Numbered from the stretch's first letter, positions 55,025-64,000 are shown. The stretch is 64,000 bases of DNA from Aurantimonas coralicida_A (GCF_036016755.1 NZ_JAYXIH010000010.1:44149-108148), one strand, 5' to 3'. A program made the numbers and translations. Notes: generated by a model from the letters alone, not told the origin.

Positions 55025-57094
55025 ATGTCGCGGCAAAGGCGTCTGGTGCAGACGGGGGTGATCCTGCTGCTATGCGCGATCGTTGTGATCGGCTGGGGTC
55101 TCGCGGCCTTCGAACGCGCGGTCGCGGCGCGTATCGCGGCCTTCGAGGCGCCGCGAACCGGAGTCGAGGTGGTCGATCGGAACGGCGCCCTGCTGCGCGC
55201 GTTTGCGAGCGACGACGGCCGGTGGCGGCTGGACGCCAGGGCCGACGATGTCGACCCACGCTATCTCGCGATGCTGCTCGCCTGGGAGGACAAGCGCTTC
55301 GCCGACCATGGCGGGGTCGATCCGCGTGCCTTCCTCCGGGCGGCGTGGGAGACGCTGATCCATCGCCACATCGTCTCGGGTGGCTCCACCCTGACCATGC
55401 AGGTCGCGCGGATGCTCGGCCGTTTGCCGACGGGAAGCCTCGCCGCCAAGGGCGAGCAGGTGCTCGTCGCGATCGCGCTGGAACGGACGTTGAGCAAGGC
55501 GGAAATCCTGTCGCTCTATCTGCAACTCGCGCCCTATGGCGGCAATCTGGAGGGCGTGCGGGCGGCGAGCCTTTCTTTCTTCGGCAAGGAACCGAAACGG
55601 CTGACGGCAGCGGAAGCTGCTCTGCTAGTGGCTCTGCCGCAATCGCCCGAGCGCTACCGGCCGGATCGTTATCCCGATCGCGCGAAAGCGGCTCGCGACC
55701 GTGTGCTGAATCGGATGGAGACGCTCGGGGTTCTCGACGCAAGGGAGACGGCCAGGGCAGAGCGCGAGGCGATGCCGGCCGGACGCCGTGCCCTGCCGAT
55801 GCTCGCCGCGCACGCAGCGGTGCGTCTGCATGGGGAAGAGCCGGAGAGGCCGCGCATTCGACTGACCATCGACAAGGGCGTGCAGGAGCGGCTCGAAGCC
55901 TATGCGCGGGACAAGGCGAAGACGCTGAAAAAACCGGTCAGCCTTGCAATCCTCGTCTCCGATGCGGCGACGGGCGAGGTGCTGGCGCAGGTCGGCTCCC
56001 CCGATCTCTTCGACCGCGAGCGGCAGGGCTACGTCGATCTGACCCGGGCGCTCCGCTCGCCGGGCTCGACCTTGAAGCCATTGATCTACGGGCTCGCCTT
56101 CGAGCGCGGACTGGCCCATCCCGAGAGCCTCGTCGACGACTCGCCGGGCGGCTTCGCGGGCTATACGCCGCAGAATTTCGACCGTGTCTTCGAGGGGGTC
56201 ATCACGGCGCGGCGGGCCCTGCAATTGTCGCGCAACCTGCCGGCGGTCGAACTGCTCAGCGCTGTCGGCCCGGCCCGGCTGCTGCATCGCATGAAACGGG
56301 CCGGCGCCCGGCCGGAACTCGGCGATCGCTCGCTGCCGGGCCTGGCCATCGGGCTCGGTGGGCTGGGGCTGACGCTGGAGGATCTGGTGCGGATTTATGG
56401 CGGCATCGCCAATGGCGGTGTGGCGCTGCCGCTGCATGTCGATCAGGACGCGGCGGTCGGGCAGGGCAAGCGTATCCTGTCGCCGCAGGCGGCCTGGTAT
56501 GTGACCTCGATCCTCGCCGGTGCGACGACGACGACCAAGGGCTCGCCCGGCGATGTCGCCTACAAGACCGGCACGTCCTACGGCTACCGCGACGCCTGGA
56601 CGGTCGGCTATGACGGGAAGCATGTGGTCGGGGTGTGGCTCGGGCGACCGGACGGGGCGCCGGTGGCGGGGCTGGTCGGCCAGGACAGCGCCGCGCCGGT
56701 GATGCGTGACGTCTTCGCCCGGCTGGGACCGGTGACCCGGCTGCCGGGTCCGCCGCCGGGCATCCTCGCATCGGCCGGCGGTGGATTGCCGCCGCCGATG
56801 CGCCGGGTCGGACGCGCGGCCGAATTGACGCAAGCCGGGCTGCAGCCGGAGATCGTGTTTCCGCCCAACGCGGCGAAGGTCGAAATCGGACTCGGTCGAG
56901 GCGAGGGCGCCGACCTGTTCCTGAAGGTGCGCAACGGCCGGCCGCCCTTTACCTGGTATGTGGATGGGCGCCCGGTTGTCCGCGACGCGCTCGAGCGCCA
57001 GTCGAACTGGCGAGCGAGCGAGCCCGGCTTTCTCGATATCGCCGTGGTCGACGCGGCGGGAGCTGCCGCGCGCAGCCAGGTGTTCGTGGAATAG
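55025..57094 (+). CDS. pbpC: Penicillin-binding protein 1C
   Basis: PbpC is a bifunctional class A penicillin-binding protein. The 689-residue protein has an N-terminal membrane helix and a GT51 glycosyltransferase domain with catalytic Glu in LAWEDKRFADHGG and SGGSTLTMQVARML. The transpeptidase domain has SxxK in PGSTLKPLIYG, SxN in LSRNLPAV and KTG in YKTGTSYGYRDAW. A C-terminal BiPBP_C domain (last 90 residues) completes it. It is paired with the alpha-2-macroglobulin gene upstream. Confidence 0.95.
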   Translation: MSRQRRLVQTGVILLLCAIVVIGWGLAAFERAVAARIAAFEAPRTGVEVVDRNGALLRAFASDDGRWRLDARADDVDPRYLAMLLAWEDKRFADHGGVDPRAFLRAAWETLIHRHIVSGGSTLTMQVARMLGRLPTGSLAAKGEQVLVAIALERTLSKAEILSLYLQLAPYGGNLEGVRAASLSFFGKEPKRLTAAEAALLVALPQSPERYRPDRYPDRAKAARDRVLNRMETLGVLDARETARAEREAMPAGRRALPMLAAHAAVRLHGEEPERPRIRLTIDKGVQERLEAYARDKAKTLKKPVSLAILVSDAATGEVLAQVGSPDLFDRERQGYVDLTRALRSPGSTLKPLIYGLAFERGLAHPESLVDDSPGGFAGYTPQNFDRVFEGVITARRALQLSRNLPAVELLSAVGPARLLHRMKRAGARPELGDRSLPGLAIGLGGLGLTLEDLVRIYGGIANGGVALPLHVDQDAAVGQGKRILSPQAAWYVTSILAGATTTTKGSPGDVAYKTGTSYGYRDAWTVGYDGKHVVGVWLGRPDGAPVAGLVGQDSAAPVMRDVFARLGPVTRLPGPPPGILASAGGGLPPPMRRVGRAAELTQAGLQPEIVFPPNAAKVEIGLGRGEGADLFLKVRNGRPPFTWYVDGRPVVRDALERQSNWRASEPGFLDIAVVDAAGAAARSQVFVE

Positions 57095-57129
57095 GCCCGC
57101 CTTGCCGAACGCTCTGGCGCGGCTTTTTC

Positions 57130-58146
57130 CTATCGCCGCAGCAGTCGGATCGCCTCGCCGATGATGCCGCGCCGGAACAAGAGAACGCAGAGCACGAAGA
57201 TGATGCCGATCAGGACGGTGACCGGGAAATCGGACGTGGCGAAGTAGTTCTGCATGGTGACGACGAGCGCCGCGCCGATGGTCGGGCCGAAGATCGTGCC
57301 CATGCCGCCGAGCAGCGTCATCAGCACAACCTCGCCGGACATCTGCCAGGCGACGTCGGTGAGCGTCGCGATCTGGAAGACGATGGCCTTGGTCGACCCG
57401 GCCAAGCCAGCGATCGCCGCCGACATGACGAAGGCACCGAGCTTGTAGCGGTCCACCCGGTAGCCGAGGGAGATCGCCCGGTTCTCGTTTTCGCGGATCG
57501 CCTTGAGGATGTGGCCGAAGGGCGAGTGGACGATGCGCCAGACCGCGAAGAAGCCGACCAGGAAAATCGCCAGCACGAAATAATAGATGTTCAGCGGGTC
57601 GTTGAGGTCGATCAGTCCGAGGAGATGACCGCGCGGTACGCCCTGGATGCCGTCCTCGCCGTGGGTGAAGGGCGCCTGCAGGAAGATGAAGAAGATCATC
57701 TGCGACAGCGCCAGCGTCACCATGGCGAAATAAATGCCCTGCCGGCGGATGGCGAGGAAGCCGACGATGAGGCCGATCACACCGGCGCCGACGGCGCCGA
57801 GCAGGATCGCCGACAGCGGTTCCCAGCCCCAGACTTTGGCGGCATGGGCGGTGAAATAGGCGGCGCCTCCGAAGAAGGCGGCGTGGCCGAAGGACAAAAG
57901 CCCGACATAGCCAAGCAGCAGGTTGAAGGCGGTGGCGAAGAGCGCGAAGCACAAAACGCTCATGAGGAAGACGGGATAGACGAAGAACGGCGCGGCAATC
58001 AGCCCGGCGAGCGCGATGAGCGCGACGATCAGGCCGACGGTCGACAGGTCGCGCTGTCCGGCCTGGCGTGCGGGAGACCCCTCGGCCGAGCCTTCGCCGT
58101 CGCGGATCGTGCCGGATTCGACGCTGGTGACTTGCGGAGTGGTCAT
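57130..58146 (-). CDS. livM: Branched-chain amino acid ABC permease LivM
   Basis: LivM is one of two permeases of a HAAT-type ABC importer. The 338-residue protein has about nine membrane segments, a charged N-terminal cytoplasmic tail, and the family motifs LLLGYVGLLSFGHAAFFGGAAY and AIRENENRAISLGY (the EAA-like loop contacting the ATPases). It ends the minus-strand livK2-K1-G-F-H-M string and starts one base after livH ends. Real substrates may be amino acids, amides or urea-like compounds. Confidence 0.9.
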   Translation of the reverse strand: MTTPQVTSVESGTIRDGEGSAEGSPARQAGQRDLSTVGLIVALIALAGLIAAPFFVYPVFLMSVLCFALFATAFNLLLGYVGLLSFGHAAFFGGAAYFTAHAAKVWGWEPLSAILLGAVGAGVIGLIVGFLAIRRQGIYFAMVTLALSQMIFFIFLQAPFTHGEDGIQGVPRGHLLGLIDLNDPLNIYYFVLAIFLVGFFAVWRIVHSPFGHILKAIRENENRAISLGYRVDRYKLGAFVMSAAIAGLAGSTKAIVFQIATLTDVAWQMSGEVVLMTLLGGMGTIFGPTIGAALVVTMQNYFATSDFPVTVLIGIIFVLCVLLFRRGIIGEAIRLLRR

Positions 58147-58147
58147 A

Positions 58148-59035
58148 TCAGGCTTCCTTCCCGAACAGCCCGGCGGGGCGGACCATCAGCACGATCGCCA
58201 TGATGACGAAGACGACGATGTTCGAGGCCTCGGGATAGAAGACCTTGGTCAAGCCCTCGAGAATGCCGAGGAGATAACCCGAAACAATCGCCCCAAGGAT
58301 CGACCCCATGCCGCCGATGACGACGACAGCGAAGACGATGATGATCAGGTTCGAGCCCATCAGCGGGCTGACCTGGTAGACCGGCGCTGCGAGGACACCG
58401 GCCAGACCGGCGAGGCCTGCCCCGAGGGCGTAGGTAAGCGTCAAGAGCAGCGGGACGTTGACGCCGAACGCCTGGACGAGTTGGGGGTTCTCCGTCGCAG
58501 CCCTCAGGTAGGCGCCAAGCTTGGTCTTTTCGATCAACAGCCAGGTGGAGATGCAGATGACCAGCGAGGCGACGACGACGAAGCCGCGATAGTTCGGCAG
58601 GAACATGAAGCCGAGATTGGTGCCGCCGGACAGGAGCGCCGGCGTTGCATAGGGCTGGCCCGCCGCGCCGAAATAATAGCGGAAGGTGCCTTCGATGATC
58701 AGCGCGAGGCCGAAGGTGAAGAGGAGGCCGTAGAGATGGTCGAGATCATACAGGCGCGACAGCATCGTGCGCTCGATGATGGCCGAGAGCATCGCGACGA
58801 TCAGCGGCGCCAGGATCAACGCCGGCCAGAAGCCGAGGCCGGTGTAGAACAGCATCAGATAGGCGGTGAAGGCGCCGAGCATGTACTGGGCGCCATGGGC
58901 GAAATTGATCACCCGCAGCAGCCCGAAGATCACCGCGAGCCCCAGGCTCAAGAGGGCGTAGAACGAGCCGTTGATGAAGCCGATCAACAACTGGCCGAGC
59001 AGGGCCGGGAGGGGAATGCCGAAGATCATGGTCAT
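58148..59035 (-). CDS. livH: Branched-chain amino acid ABC permease LivH
   Basis: LivH is the second permease. The 295-residue protein has eight or more membrane segments and the LivH motifs NGSFYALLSLGLAVIFGLLRVINFAHGAQYMLG (in short: GLLRVINFAHG) and LRAATENPQLVQAFGVNV in the ATPase-contact loop. It lies 6 bp after livF and one base before livM. Confidence 0.9.
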   Translation of the reverse strand: MTMIFGIPLPALLGQLLIGFINGSFYALLSLGLAVIFGLLRVINFAHGAQYMLGAFTAYLMLFYTGLGFWPALILAPLIVAMLSAIIERTMLSRLYDLDHLYGLLFTFGLALIIEGTFRYYFGAAGQPYATPALLSGGTNLGFMFLPNYRGFVVVASLVICISTWLLIEKTKLGAYLRAATENPQLVQAFGVNVPLLLTLTYALGAGLAGLAGVLAAPVYQVSPLMGSNLIIIVFAVVVIGGMGSILGAIVSGYLLGILEGLTKVFYPEASNIVVFVIMAIVLMVRPAGLFGKEA

Positions 59036-59041
59036 TTGGCG

Positions 59042-59761
59042 TTATACCCCCACCACTTCATGCAGCCGGTCCATTTTTGAATCGAGTTCCGACGTCGGGA
59101 AACTCTCGAGGATATGCCCGTCCTCCATCAGAAAGAAGCGGTCGGCGACCTTCCTGGCGAAACGGAAATTCTGCTCGACCAGAAGCAGCGTCATGCCCTG
59201 CTTCTTCAGCTCCATCAAGACGTCGCCGATGCGCTGGATGATGACCGGCGCCAGACCCTCGGTGGGTTCGTCGAGAAGAATGATCCTCACCCCGGTGCGA
59301 AGAATGCGGGCGATGGCCAGCATCTGCTGCTCGCCGCCGGACAGCTTGGTGCCGGGGGAATTGCGACGTTCGGCGAGATTGGGAAAGAGTTCGTAGATCT
59401 CTTCGACACTCATGCCGCCGTCCGCGACGCGCGGCGGCAGCATCAGGTTTTCCGAGACCGACAAGGTCGCGAAAATGCCGCGCTCCTCGGGGACATAGCC
59501 TATGCCGGCATAGGCGGTCTTGTGAACCGGGACCTTCATCATGTCCTGGCCGGCGATGCGGATCGCGCCTTCCCGCTTCGGCAGGAGATTCATGATGGCG
59601 CGCAGGGTGGTGGTCTTGCCGGCGCCGTTGCGGCCGAGCAGCGTGATCGTCTCGCCTTCGTGGAGATCGAGAGAGACACCATGCAGGACATGGCTTTCAC
59701 CGTACCAGCCGTGGAGGTTTTCGACCTCGAGCAGGGGGGAAGCGCCGGACGGCTCACTCAT
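59042..59761 (-). CDS. livF: Branched-chain amino acid ABC ATPase LivF
   Basis: LivF is one of the two ATPases. The 239-residue protein has Walker A GRNGAGKTT, Q-loop, signature LSGGEQQML, Walker B RIILLDEPTEGLAP and H-loop LLVEQNF. It overlaps livG by eight bases, indicating coupling. Confidence 0.93.
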   Translation of the reverse strand: MSEPSGASPLLEVENLHGWYGESHVLHGVSLDLHEGETITLLGRNGAGKTTTLRAIMNLLPKREGAIRIAGQDMMKVPVHKTAYAGIGYVPEERGIFATLSVSENLMLPPRVADGGMSVEEIYELFPNLAERRNSPGTKLSGGEQQMLAIARILRTGVRIILLDEPTEGLAPVIIQRIGDVLMELKKQGMTLLLVEQNFRFARKVADRFFLMEDGHILESFPTSELDSKMDRLHEVVGV

Positions 59762-60518
59762 CTTCGGTTCCCATATAGGCTTCGCGCACGCGCGGGTCGG
59801 AACTGACCGTCTCGTAGTCGCCCTCGGCGAGGATTTCGCCGCGCGCCAGCACCGTAACGTAATCGCACAGGTCGGCCACGACGTTGAGATTGTGCTCGAC
59901 CATCAAGACCGTGCGGTCCTTGGCGATCCGCCGGATCAGGTCGGAGATACGGCCGATGTCCTCGACGCCCATGCCGGCCATCGGCTCGTCGAACAGAAGG
60001 ACCGGCGGGTCGAGGGCAAGCGTGGTCGCGAGCTCAAGGGCGCGCTTGCGGCCATAGGGGAGTTCCGCCGCGTCGAGCTCGGCATATTCGTCCAGGCCGA
60101 CGGCCGCGATCAACTCGTAGGCGCGGTTGTTGAGCTGGTCGAGCGCGCTGTTGGAGCGCCAGAACTGGGTGCCGAGATGCGCCTTGCGCTGCAAAGCGAC
60201 GCGGACATTGTCGAGTACGGTCAGATGCGGGAACACTGCCGAGATCTGGAACGAGCGCACCAACCCCAACCGCGCGACATCGGCGGGCTTGAGGCTCGTG
60301 ATATCCTTTCCGCGAAAGGTGATTTTTCCTTCGGTAGGGGTCAGGAACTTGGTCAGCAGGTTGAAGACGGTGGTTTTGCCGGCGCCATTGGGGCCGATCA
60401 GGGCGTGGATCGTATTTTCGCGGACGTCGAGATCGACGCCGTTCACGGCCTTGAAGCCGAAGAACTCCTTGGTGAGGCCGCGGGCGGAAAGAATCGCCTC
60501 CTGCGGGGAAACGCTCAT
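59754..60518 (-). CDS. livG: Branched-chain amino acid ABC ATPase LivG
   Basis: LivG is the partner ATPase. The 254-residue protein has Walker A GPNGAGKTT, LPYGRKRALELAT in place of a strict LSGGQ signature (usual for LivG), Walker B VLLFDEPMAGMG and H-loop VLMVEHNLN. I chose ATG 60518; ATG 60530 four codons upstream directly abuts AGGAG and is the other candidate. It lies 76 bp after livK1. Confidence 0.92.
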   Translation of the reverse strand: MSVSPQEAILSARGLTKEFFGFKAVNGVDLDVRENTIHALIGPNGAGKTTVFNLLTKFLTPTEGKITFRGKDITSLKPADVARLGLVRSFQISAVFPHLTVLDNVRVALQRKAHLGTQFWRSNSALDQLNNRAYELIAAVGLDEYAELDAAELPYGRKRALELATTLALDPPVLLFDEPMAGMGVEDIGRISDLIRRIAKDRTVLMVEHNLNVVADLCDYVTVLARGEILAEGDYETVSSDPRVREAYMGTEDE

Positions 60519-60594
60519 CGGCGCATTCATCTCCTGTCGGGGGTCGGGGCCCTGGTGAGAGGGAGCCGGCGTTGCCGGACTCCCCGTCGACGAA

Positions 60595-61824
60595 CTATTT
60601 GGCGGCGAAGGTCGCAAGGTCGCAGCCGCTATCCTCGACCGTTCCAAAGGCGACGTCTCCCGGCACGGTCGCAATTTCCTTGTACAGATCCCAAGGGCCG
60701 GTTGATTCATCCGGCGTCTTCACCTGGAAGAGGTACATGTCGTAGACCATGCGGCCGTTGCCGAGCACCTTGCCCTTTTTGGCGAACAGATCCTCGACCG
60801 GCATCTCGTGAAGTTTCTTCGCCACCGCCTCGGTCTCGTCGGTGCCGGCTTCCTTGACGGCCTTCAGATATTGCAGAACGGCCGAGTAGGTGCCGACATG
60901 GATCATGTTCGGCATCCTGCCGAATTTGTCCATGTAGCGCTTGGCAAAGGCGCGGTTCTCTTCACTCTGGTCCCAATACCATCCTTCGGTGAGGTTGAGG
61001 CCCTGGGCCGCCTCGCCGCCAAGTCCATGGACCTCGGACAGGGTGATCAGAAGCGCGGCGAGCTTCTGCCCGGCCTGGACGAGACCGAACTCCGTCGCCG
61101 CCTTGACCGCGTTCGCCGTGTCGAGCCCGGCATTGGCGAGTCCGATGACCTTGGCACCGGAACTCTGCGCTTGCAGCATGAAGGAGGAGAAGTCAGTGGT
61201 CGACAAGGGATGGCGGATATCGCCGAGGACCTTGCCGCCATTCGCCTCGATGACCTTGGTGGCCTCGCCCTGCAGGGAATCGCCGAAGGTGTAATCGGCG
61301 GTGATGAAGAACCAGGTGTTGTCGCCGCCCCTGACCAGGGAGCCGGCCGTGCCTTGCGACAGGGCGCGGGTGTTGTATGCCCAGTGAAAACCGTAGGGAC
61401 TACACTGTCCGCCGGTGATCTCGGTGGAGCCGCCGCCGGTGGTGATAGTGATCTTCTTCTTCTCGCGCGACAGACCCTGGACGGCGAGCGCCACCGAGGA
61501 TGTCGTCAGGTCCATGATGGCATCGACGTTCTGCACGTCATACCATTCGCGGGCGATGTTCGATCCAACATCCGCCTTGTTCTGGTGATCGGCCGAAATG
61601 ATCTCGATCGGCTTGTCGAGAACGGTGTCGCCGAAATCCTCGATGGCGAGCTCAGCCGCCGCCACGGAGCCTTGGCCCGCCGTGTCGGCATAAACGCCCG
61701 ACATATCGTTGAGGATGCCGATCTTGACGACGTCGTCCGAGACGTCTTGGGCTGTTGCCGGCCAGGCGACAGCCGCAGCGAGGCTGGCGGCGAATGCAGT
61801 GGCGACGGGTCGCTTGATCGTCAT
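60595..61824 (-). CDS. livK: ABC substrate-binding protein, LivK-type (copy 1)
   Basis: This periplasmic ligand-binding protein of the Leu/Ile/Val type (Peripla_BP_6) has 409 residues, with a signal peptide ending near ATA-QDV and the family opening VKIGILNDMSGVYADTAGQG. Ligand-site blocks include TGGGSTEITGGQCSPYGFHW and FFITADYTFG. It is closely similar along its whole length to the next gene, so the pair arose by tandem duplication. Confidence 0.9.
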   Translation of the reverse strand: MTIKRPVATAFAASLAAAVAWPATAQDVSDDVVKIGILNDMSGVYADTAGQGSVAAAELAIEDFGDTVLDKPIEIISADHQNKADVGSNIAREWYDVQNVDAIMDLTTSSVALAVQGLSREKKKITITTGGGSTEITGGQCSPYGFHWAYNTRALSQGTAGSLVRGGDNTWFFITADYTFGDSLQGEATKVIEANGGKVLGDIRHPLSTTDFSSFMLQAQSSGAKVIGLANAGLDTANAVKAATEFGLVQAGQKLAALLITLSEVHGLGGEAAQGLNLTEGWYWDQSEENRAFAKRYMDKFGRMPNMIHVGTYSAVLQYLKAVKEAGTDETEAVAKKLHEMPVEDLFAKKGKVLGNGRMVYDMYLFQVKTPDESTGPWDLYKEIATVPGDVAFGTVEDSGCDLATFAAK

Positions 61825-62028
61825 GGATCGGTCCTCCCAGTGAACAAAAGCCCGGTCGCCACCTCCCCGGGGCGGCCGATGCGCATGTGCCATTGGACCG
61901 GTCGACGCGCCGGACTTCAAGCCCAAACTTTGCCTATTTCACTTAGATCTGGGCAGTCGCGGCGCCCAAGCCAGCGCGGTCGGGAAGCAAAGCGCCGAAG
62001 CCTTGCCTCGCCGGCCGCGCCGAATGCG

Positions 62029-63252
62029 TCAGTTTTTGAAGCTGGCGACGTCGCAGCCGGAGTCTTCGACCGACAAGAAGGCATCGCTACCGGGGACCGT
62101 GGAGATTTCCTTGTAGTAGTCCCACTCTCCCTTGGAATCGGCCGGTGCCTTCACCTCGAAGAGGAACATGTCATAGACCATCCGGCCGTTCTCCTGCACC
62201 TTGCCGGACTTGGCGAAGATGTCTTCGACCGGCATCTCGTGCAGCTTGGCGGACACGGCGTCGGTGGCATCGGTACCGGCGGCTTCGACGGCCTTGAGGT
62301 ACTGGGTGACGGCCGAATAGGTGCCGGCATGAATCATGTTCGGCCGGCTACCCGTCCGCTTCATCAGGCGATCGGCAAATTCGCGGTTCTCGTCGCTCTG
62401 ATCCCAATACCAACCTTCGGTGAGGTTCAGCCCTTGCGCCGCCTCGAGCCCGAGGCCGTTGACCTCAGCCAGGGTGAAAAGCAGGCCGGCGAGCTTCTGG
62501 CCAGCCTGAACGATGCCGAATTCAGCCGCGCCCTTGATCGCGCTGGCCGTATCGAGGCCGGCATTGGCGAGGCCGATCACCTTGGCGCCCGAACTCTGCG
62601 CCTGCAGAAGGAAGGAGGAGAAGTCGGTCGTGCCGAGCGGATGGCGAACCGCGCCGAGGACTTCACCGCCGTTTTCCTTGACGAAATTGCCGGTCTGCTC
62701 TTCCAGCGAATAGCCGAAGGCATAGTCGGCGGTCAGGAAGAACCAGCTGTCGCCGCCGGCCTTCACCAGCGCGCCGCCGGTACCGACGGCCAGAGCGTGG
62801 GTGTCGTAGACCCAATGGAAGCCATAGGGGCTGCACTGCTTGCCGGTCAGTTCCGTGGTCGCGGCGCCGGTGACGATGGTGATCTTCTGCTTTTCGCGCG
62901 ACAGACCCTGGACCGCGAGGGCGACGGACGATGTCGTCAGCTCCATGATGGCGTCGACATTCTGGACGTCGTACCACTCACGGGCGATGTTGGAGGCGAT
63001 ATCGGCCTTATTCTGATGGTCGGCCGAGATGAGTTCGACCGGCTTGCCGAGAACCTCGCCACCGAAATCCTCGATCGCCATCTTTGCCGCCTCGACCGAC
63101 GACTGACCGCCGAAATCGGCATAAACGCCGGACTGGTCGTTCAAGATGCCGATCTTGACGACATCGTTCGAGATTTCCTGCGCGCCAACGGCGGCCGGCA
63201 AAAGCGCGGCGGCCGCGACGGAGCCGGCGAGCAGCAATTTCATCATACGCAT
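62029..63252 (-). CDS. livK: ABC substrate-binding protein, LivK-type (copy 2)
   Basis: This 407-residue paralogue lies upstream of copy 1 with 204 bp between them. It has a signal peptide (ending VGA-QEI), VKIGILNDQSGVYADFGGQS, and shares long blocks with copy 1 (EDFG.., ADHQNKAD, IAREWYDVQNVDAIM, SSVALAVQGLSREK, LNLTEGWYWDQS). Differences cluster around residues 145-160 (GAATTELTGKQC versus GGGSTEITGGQC) near the ligand site, suggesting different specificity. GGAGG precedes ATG 63252. Confidence 0.9.
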   Translation of the reverse strand: MRMMKLLLAGSVAAAALLPAAVGAQEISNDVVKIGILNDQSGVYADFGGQSSVEAAKMAIEDFGGEVLGKPVELISADHQNKADIASNIAREWYDVQNVDAIMELTTSSVALAVQGLSREKQKITIVTGAATTELTGKQCSPYGFHWVYDTHALAVGTGGALVKAGGDSWFFLTADYAFGYSLEEQTGNFVKENGGEVLGAVRHPLGTTDFSSFLLQAQSSGAKVIGLANAGLDTASAIKGAAEFGIVQAGQKLAGLLFTLAEVNGLGLEAAQGLNLTEGWYWDQSDENREFADRLMKRTGSRPNMIHAGTYSAVTQYLKAVEAAGTDATDAVSAKLHEMPVEDIFAKSGKVQENGRMVYDMFLFEVKAPADSKGEWDYYKEISTVPGSDAFLSVEDSGCDVASFKN

Positions 63253-63432
63253 TTCGGTAATCCTCCCATACAAACGCAAACGACCAGGCCAGCCGGCATC
63301 GGAGCCGGAAGCAATAACCTGACCTTGCGGTTGGATGTGGTTGTGAAGCAGCGACGGGAGCCCTGTCAAGAAATGCAGGCGGCAGTCATCTAAGCCGTTC
63401 GTCGTAGATCGAGACCGTGCTGGGCGTCGGAA

Positions 63433-64000
63433 TTACCGCGTCGGCCGGCCATTTGACTGTCGGGCGACCACGCGACGAAAGCGCTGGTTTTTCGAGCGGC
63501 CGGAGCCCGGTGCCGTCTCGCGCAGTTGCCAGGATCGCCCGCCCTCCAGCCACCGGGCAAGGCGCATGACCGCAATGTGCCGGTTGATGTCGTAGCGGGG
63601 GTCGCGGCGTCGGGCGAGACGCGCCAGCAGGCCGAGCTCTCCGCGAACCCCAGCGCGCAAGGTGTCCGCTTCCACTGCCGGTATACTGGCGGCGTCGTCC
63701 TTGGCCACGGCATCCGACCGCGTCCGATGCTCCAGGCCGAACCGGCGCAGCAGCATCGCGAGTTCGAGGCGGGAGAGATCGCGCTGTGCCTCGCGTCGCC
63801 GTGCCTCGGCATGGCTCCGGGCAGCTCCTTCGAGCGCGGCCGTGAGGGGAGAAAGGTCGAGATGCCTAGCATTACAGTTGCTCTTTGGATCTGAGATGCG
63901 CTTGTCGAGCTGCGGCTTGGTGGGCGCGTCGCCAAGTTGACCAAGCAATGACGTGGGCTGGTCGGATTTGGCGCTGAGCCAGACGCGTGGCGATGCGGCG
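63433..64000 (-). CDS. Unidentified ORF, partial at window end
   Basis: A minus-strand frame is open from the window edge to a stop at 63433. The protein part seen (about 189 residues) is Arg- and Ala-rich, with helical segments (TAALEGAARSHAEARRRE, DINRHIAVMRLARWLEGG) and a basic C-terminus (QRFRRVVARQSNGRPTR). I do not recognise it. Two other frames over the same stretch are also open, so coding on this strand is likely but not certain. Confidence 0.35.
   Translation of the reverse strand, partial: AASPRVWLSAKSDQPTSLLGQLGDAPTKPQLDKRISDPKSNCNARHLDLSPLTAALEGAARSHAEARRREAQRDLSRLELAMLLRRFGLEHRTRSDAVAKDDAASIPAVEADTLRAGVRGELGLLARLARRRDPRYDINRHIAVMRLARWLEGGRSWQLRETAPGSGRSKNQRFRRVVARQSNGRPTR

Noticed and set aside
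53439..57952. Long minus-strand ORFs (767 and 775 codons) over the end of the macroglobulin gene, pbpC and livM
   Set aside because: They are Pro/Arg-rich translations without family motifs, opposite genes with intact catalytic motifs.
60808..63393. Plus-strand ORF of 861 codons across both livK genes and their gap
   Set aside because: The tandem paralogues share a frame, so the antisense shadow repeats as well. It has no start signal or motif.

Overview
The window is GC-rich, densely packed DNA from an alphaproteobacterium, most likely of the order Hyphomicrobiales (Rhizobiales). The evidence is a chpT / ctrA / fliJ neighbourhood, a minCDE operon preceded by a consensus CtrA box, an aerobic-type cobNO/cobW cobalamin locus, an NrsF-type anti-sigma partner, and a complete Paracoccus/Pseudaminobacter-type sox locus. 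I cannot name the genus from sequence alone.

Layout. (1) 1-2732: cell-cycle block, with ChpT phosphotransferase, a receiver-only protein lacking its phospho-acceptor Asp, CtrA and a divergent FliJ. (2) 3119-14930: thiosulfate oxidation (Kelly-Friedrich Sox) locus. soxT-soxR-soxS run on the minus strand, soxV-W-X-Y-Z-A-B-C-D on the plus strand, with a soxH-type metallohydrolase at one edge and an exported DsrE-like protein at the other. ATTC/GAAT inverted repeats that look like SoxR operators lie upstream of soxH, soxS/soxV and soxC, with only half-sites before soxX. (3) 15035-22222: a small secreted protein behind a perfect GTAACC-N16-CGAA (SigF-type) promoter, the anti-sigma gene nrsF, and the cognate ECF sigma gene broken by an IS21-family element. 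The two sigma halves lie 5.5 kb apart, are flanked by the same 6-bp target duplication, and rejoin in frame when one copy is removed. Between them lie accessory DNA (two uncharacterised genes, a doubly broken recD2-like helicase) and a single ambiguous base (N) in a hairpin of the IS end, so this junction is either a cointegrate/composite insertion or an assembly join.

(4) 22433-25874: copper-related pair (DUF2946 protein, PCu(A)C chaperone), a candidate minus-strand small RNA with terminator, a class III aminotransferase and a BrnT/BrnA-like toxin-antitoxin pair. (5) 26066-34509: cobalamin-dependent methionine synthase, ferredoxin-NADP reductase, class III CoA-transferase, minCDE and a 49-codon ORF. 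(6) 34676-42062: a cobalamin riboswitch heading cbtB-cbtA-cobU-cobW-cobN-cobO, that is cobalt uptake, cobalt insertion, corrinoid adenosylation and nucleotide-loop assembly. This matches the use of a B12-dependent MetH next door. (7) 42347-44688: an AT-richer accessory patch with an unusual three-domain hydrolase (GH25-like barrel, SH3-like, DUF2272). (8) 44689-57094: kinase, MhqO/MhqD-type pair, CHASE4-GGDEF-EAL protein, giant alpha-2-macroglobulin and its usual partner pbpC. (9) 57130-63252: a branched-chain amino acid type ABC transporter with two tandem substrate-binding proteins. The window ends inside an unidentified ORF.

The least explained items are the IS21-split SigF system, the three-domain hydrolase, the candidate sRNA at 23472-23622 and the shared operator-like repeats of the sox locus. 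All assignments come from reading the sequence and translations; no database search was run.
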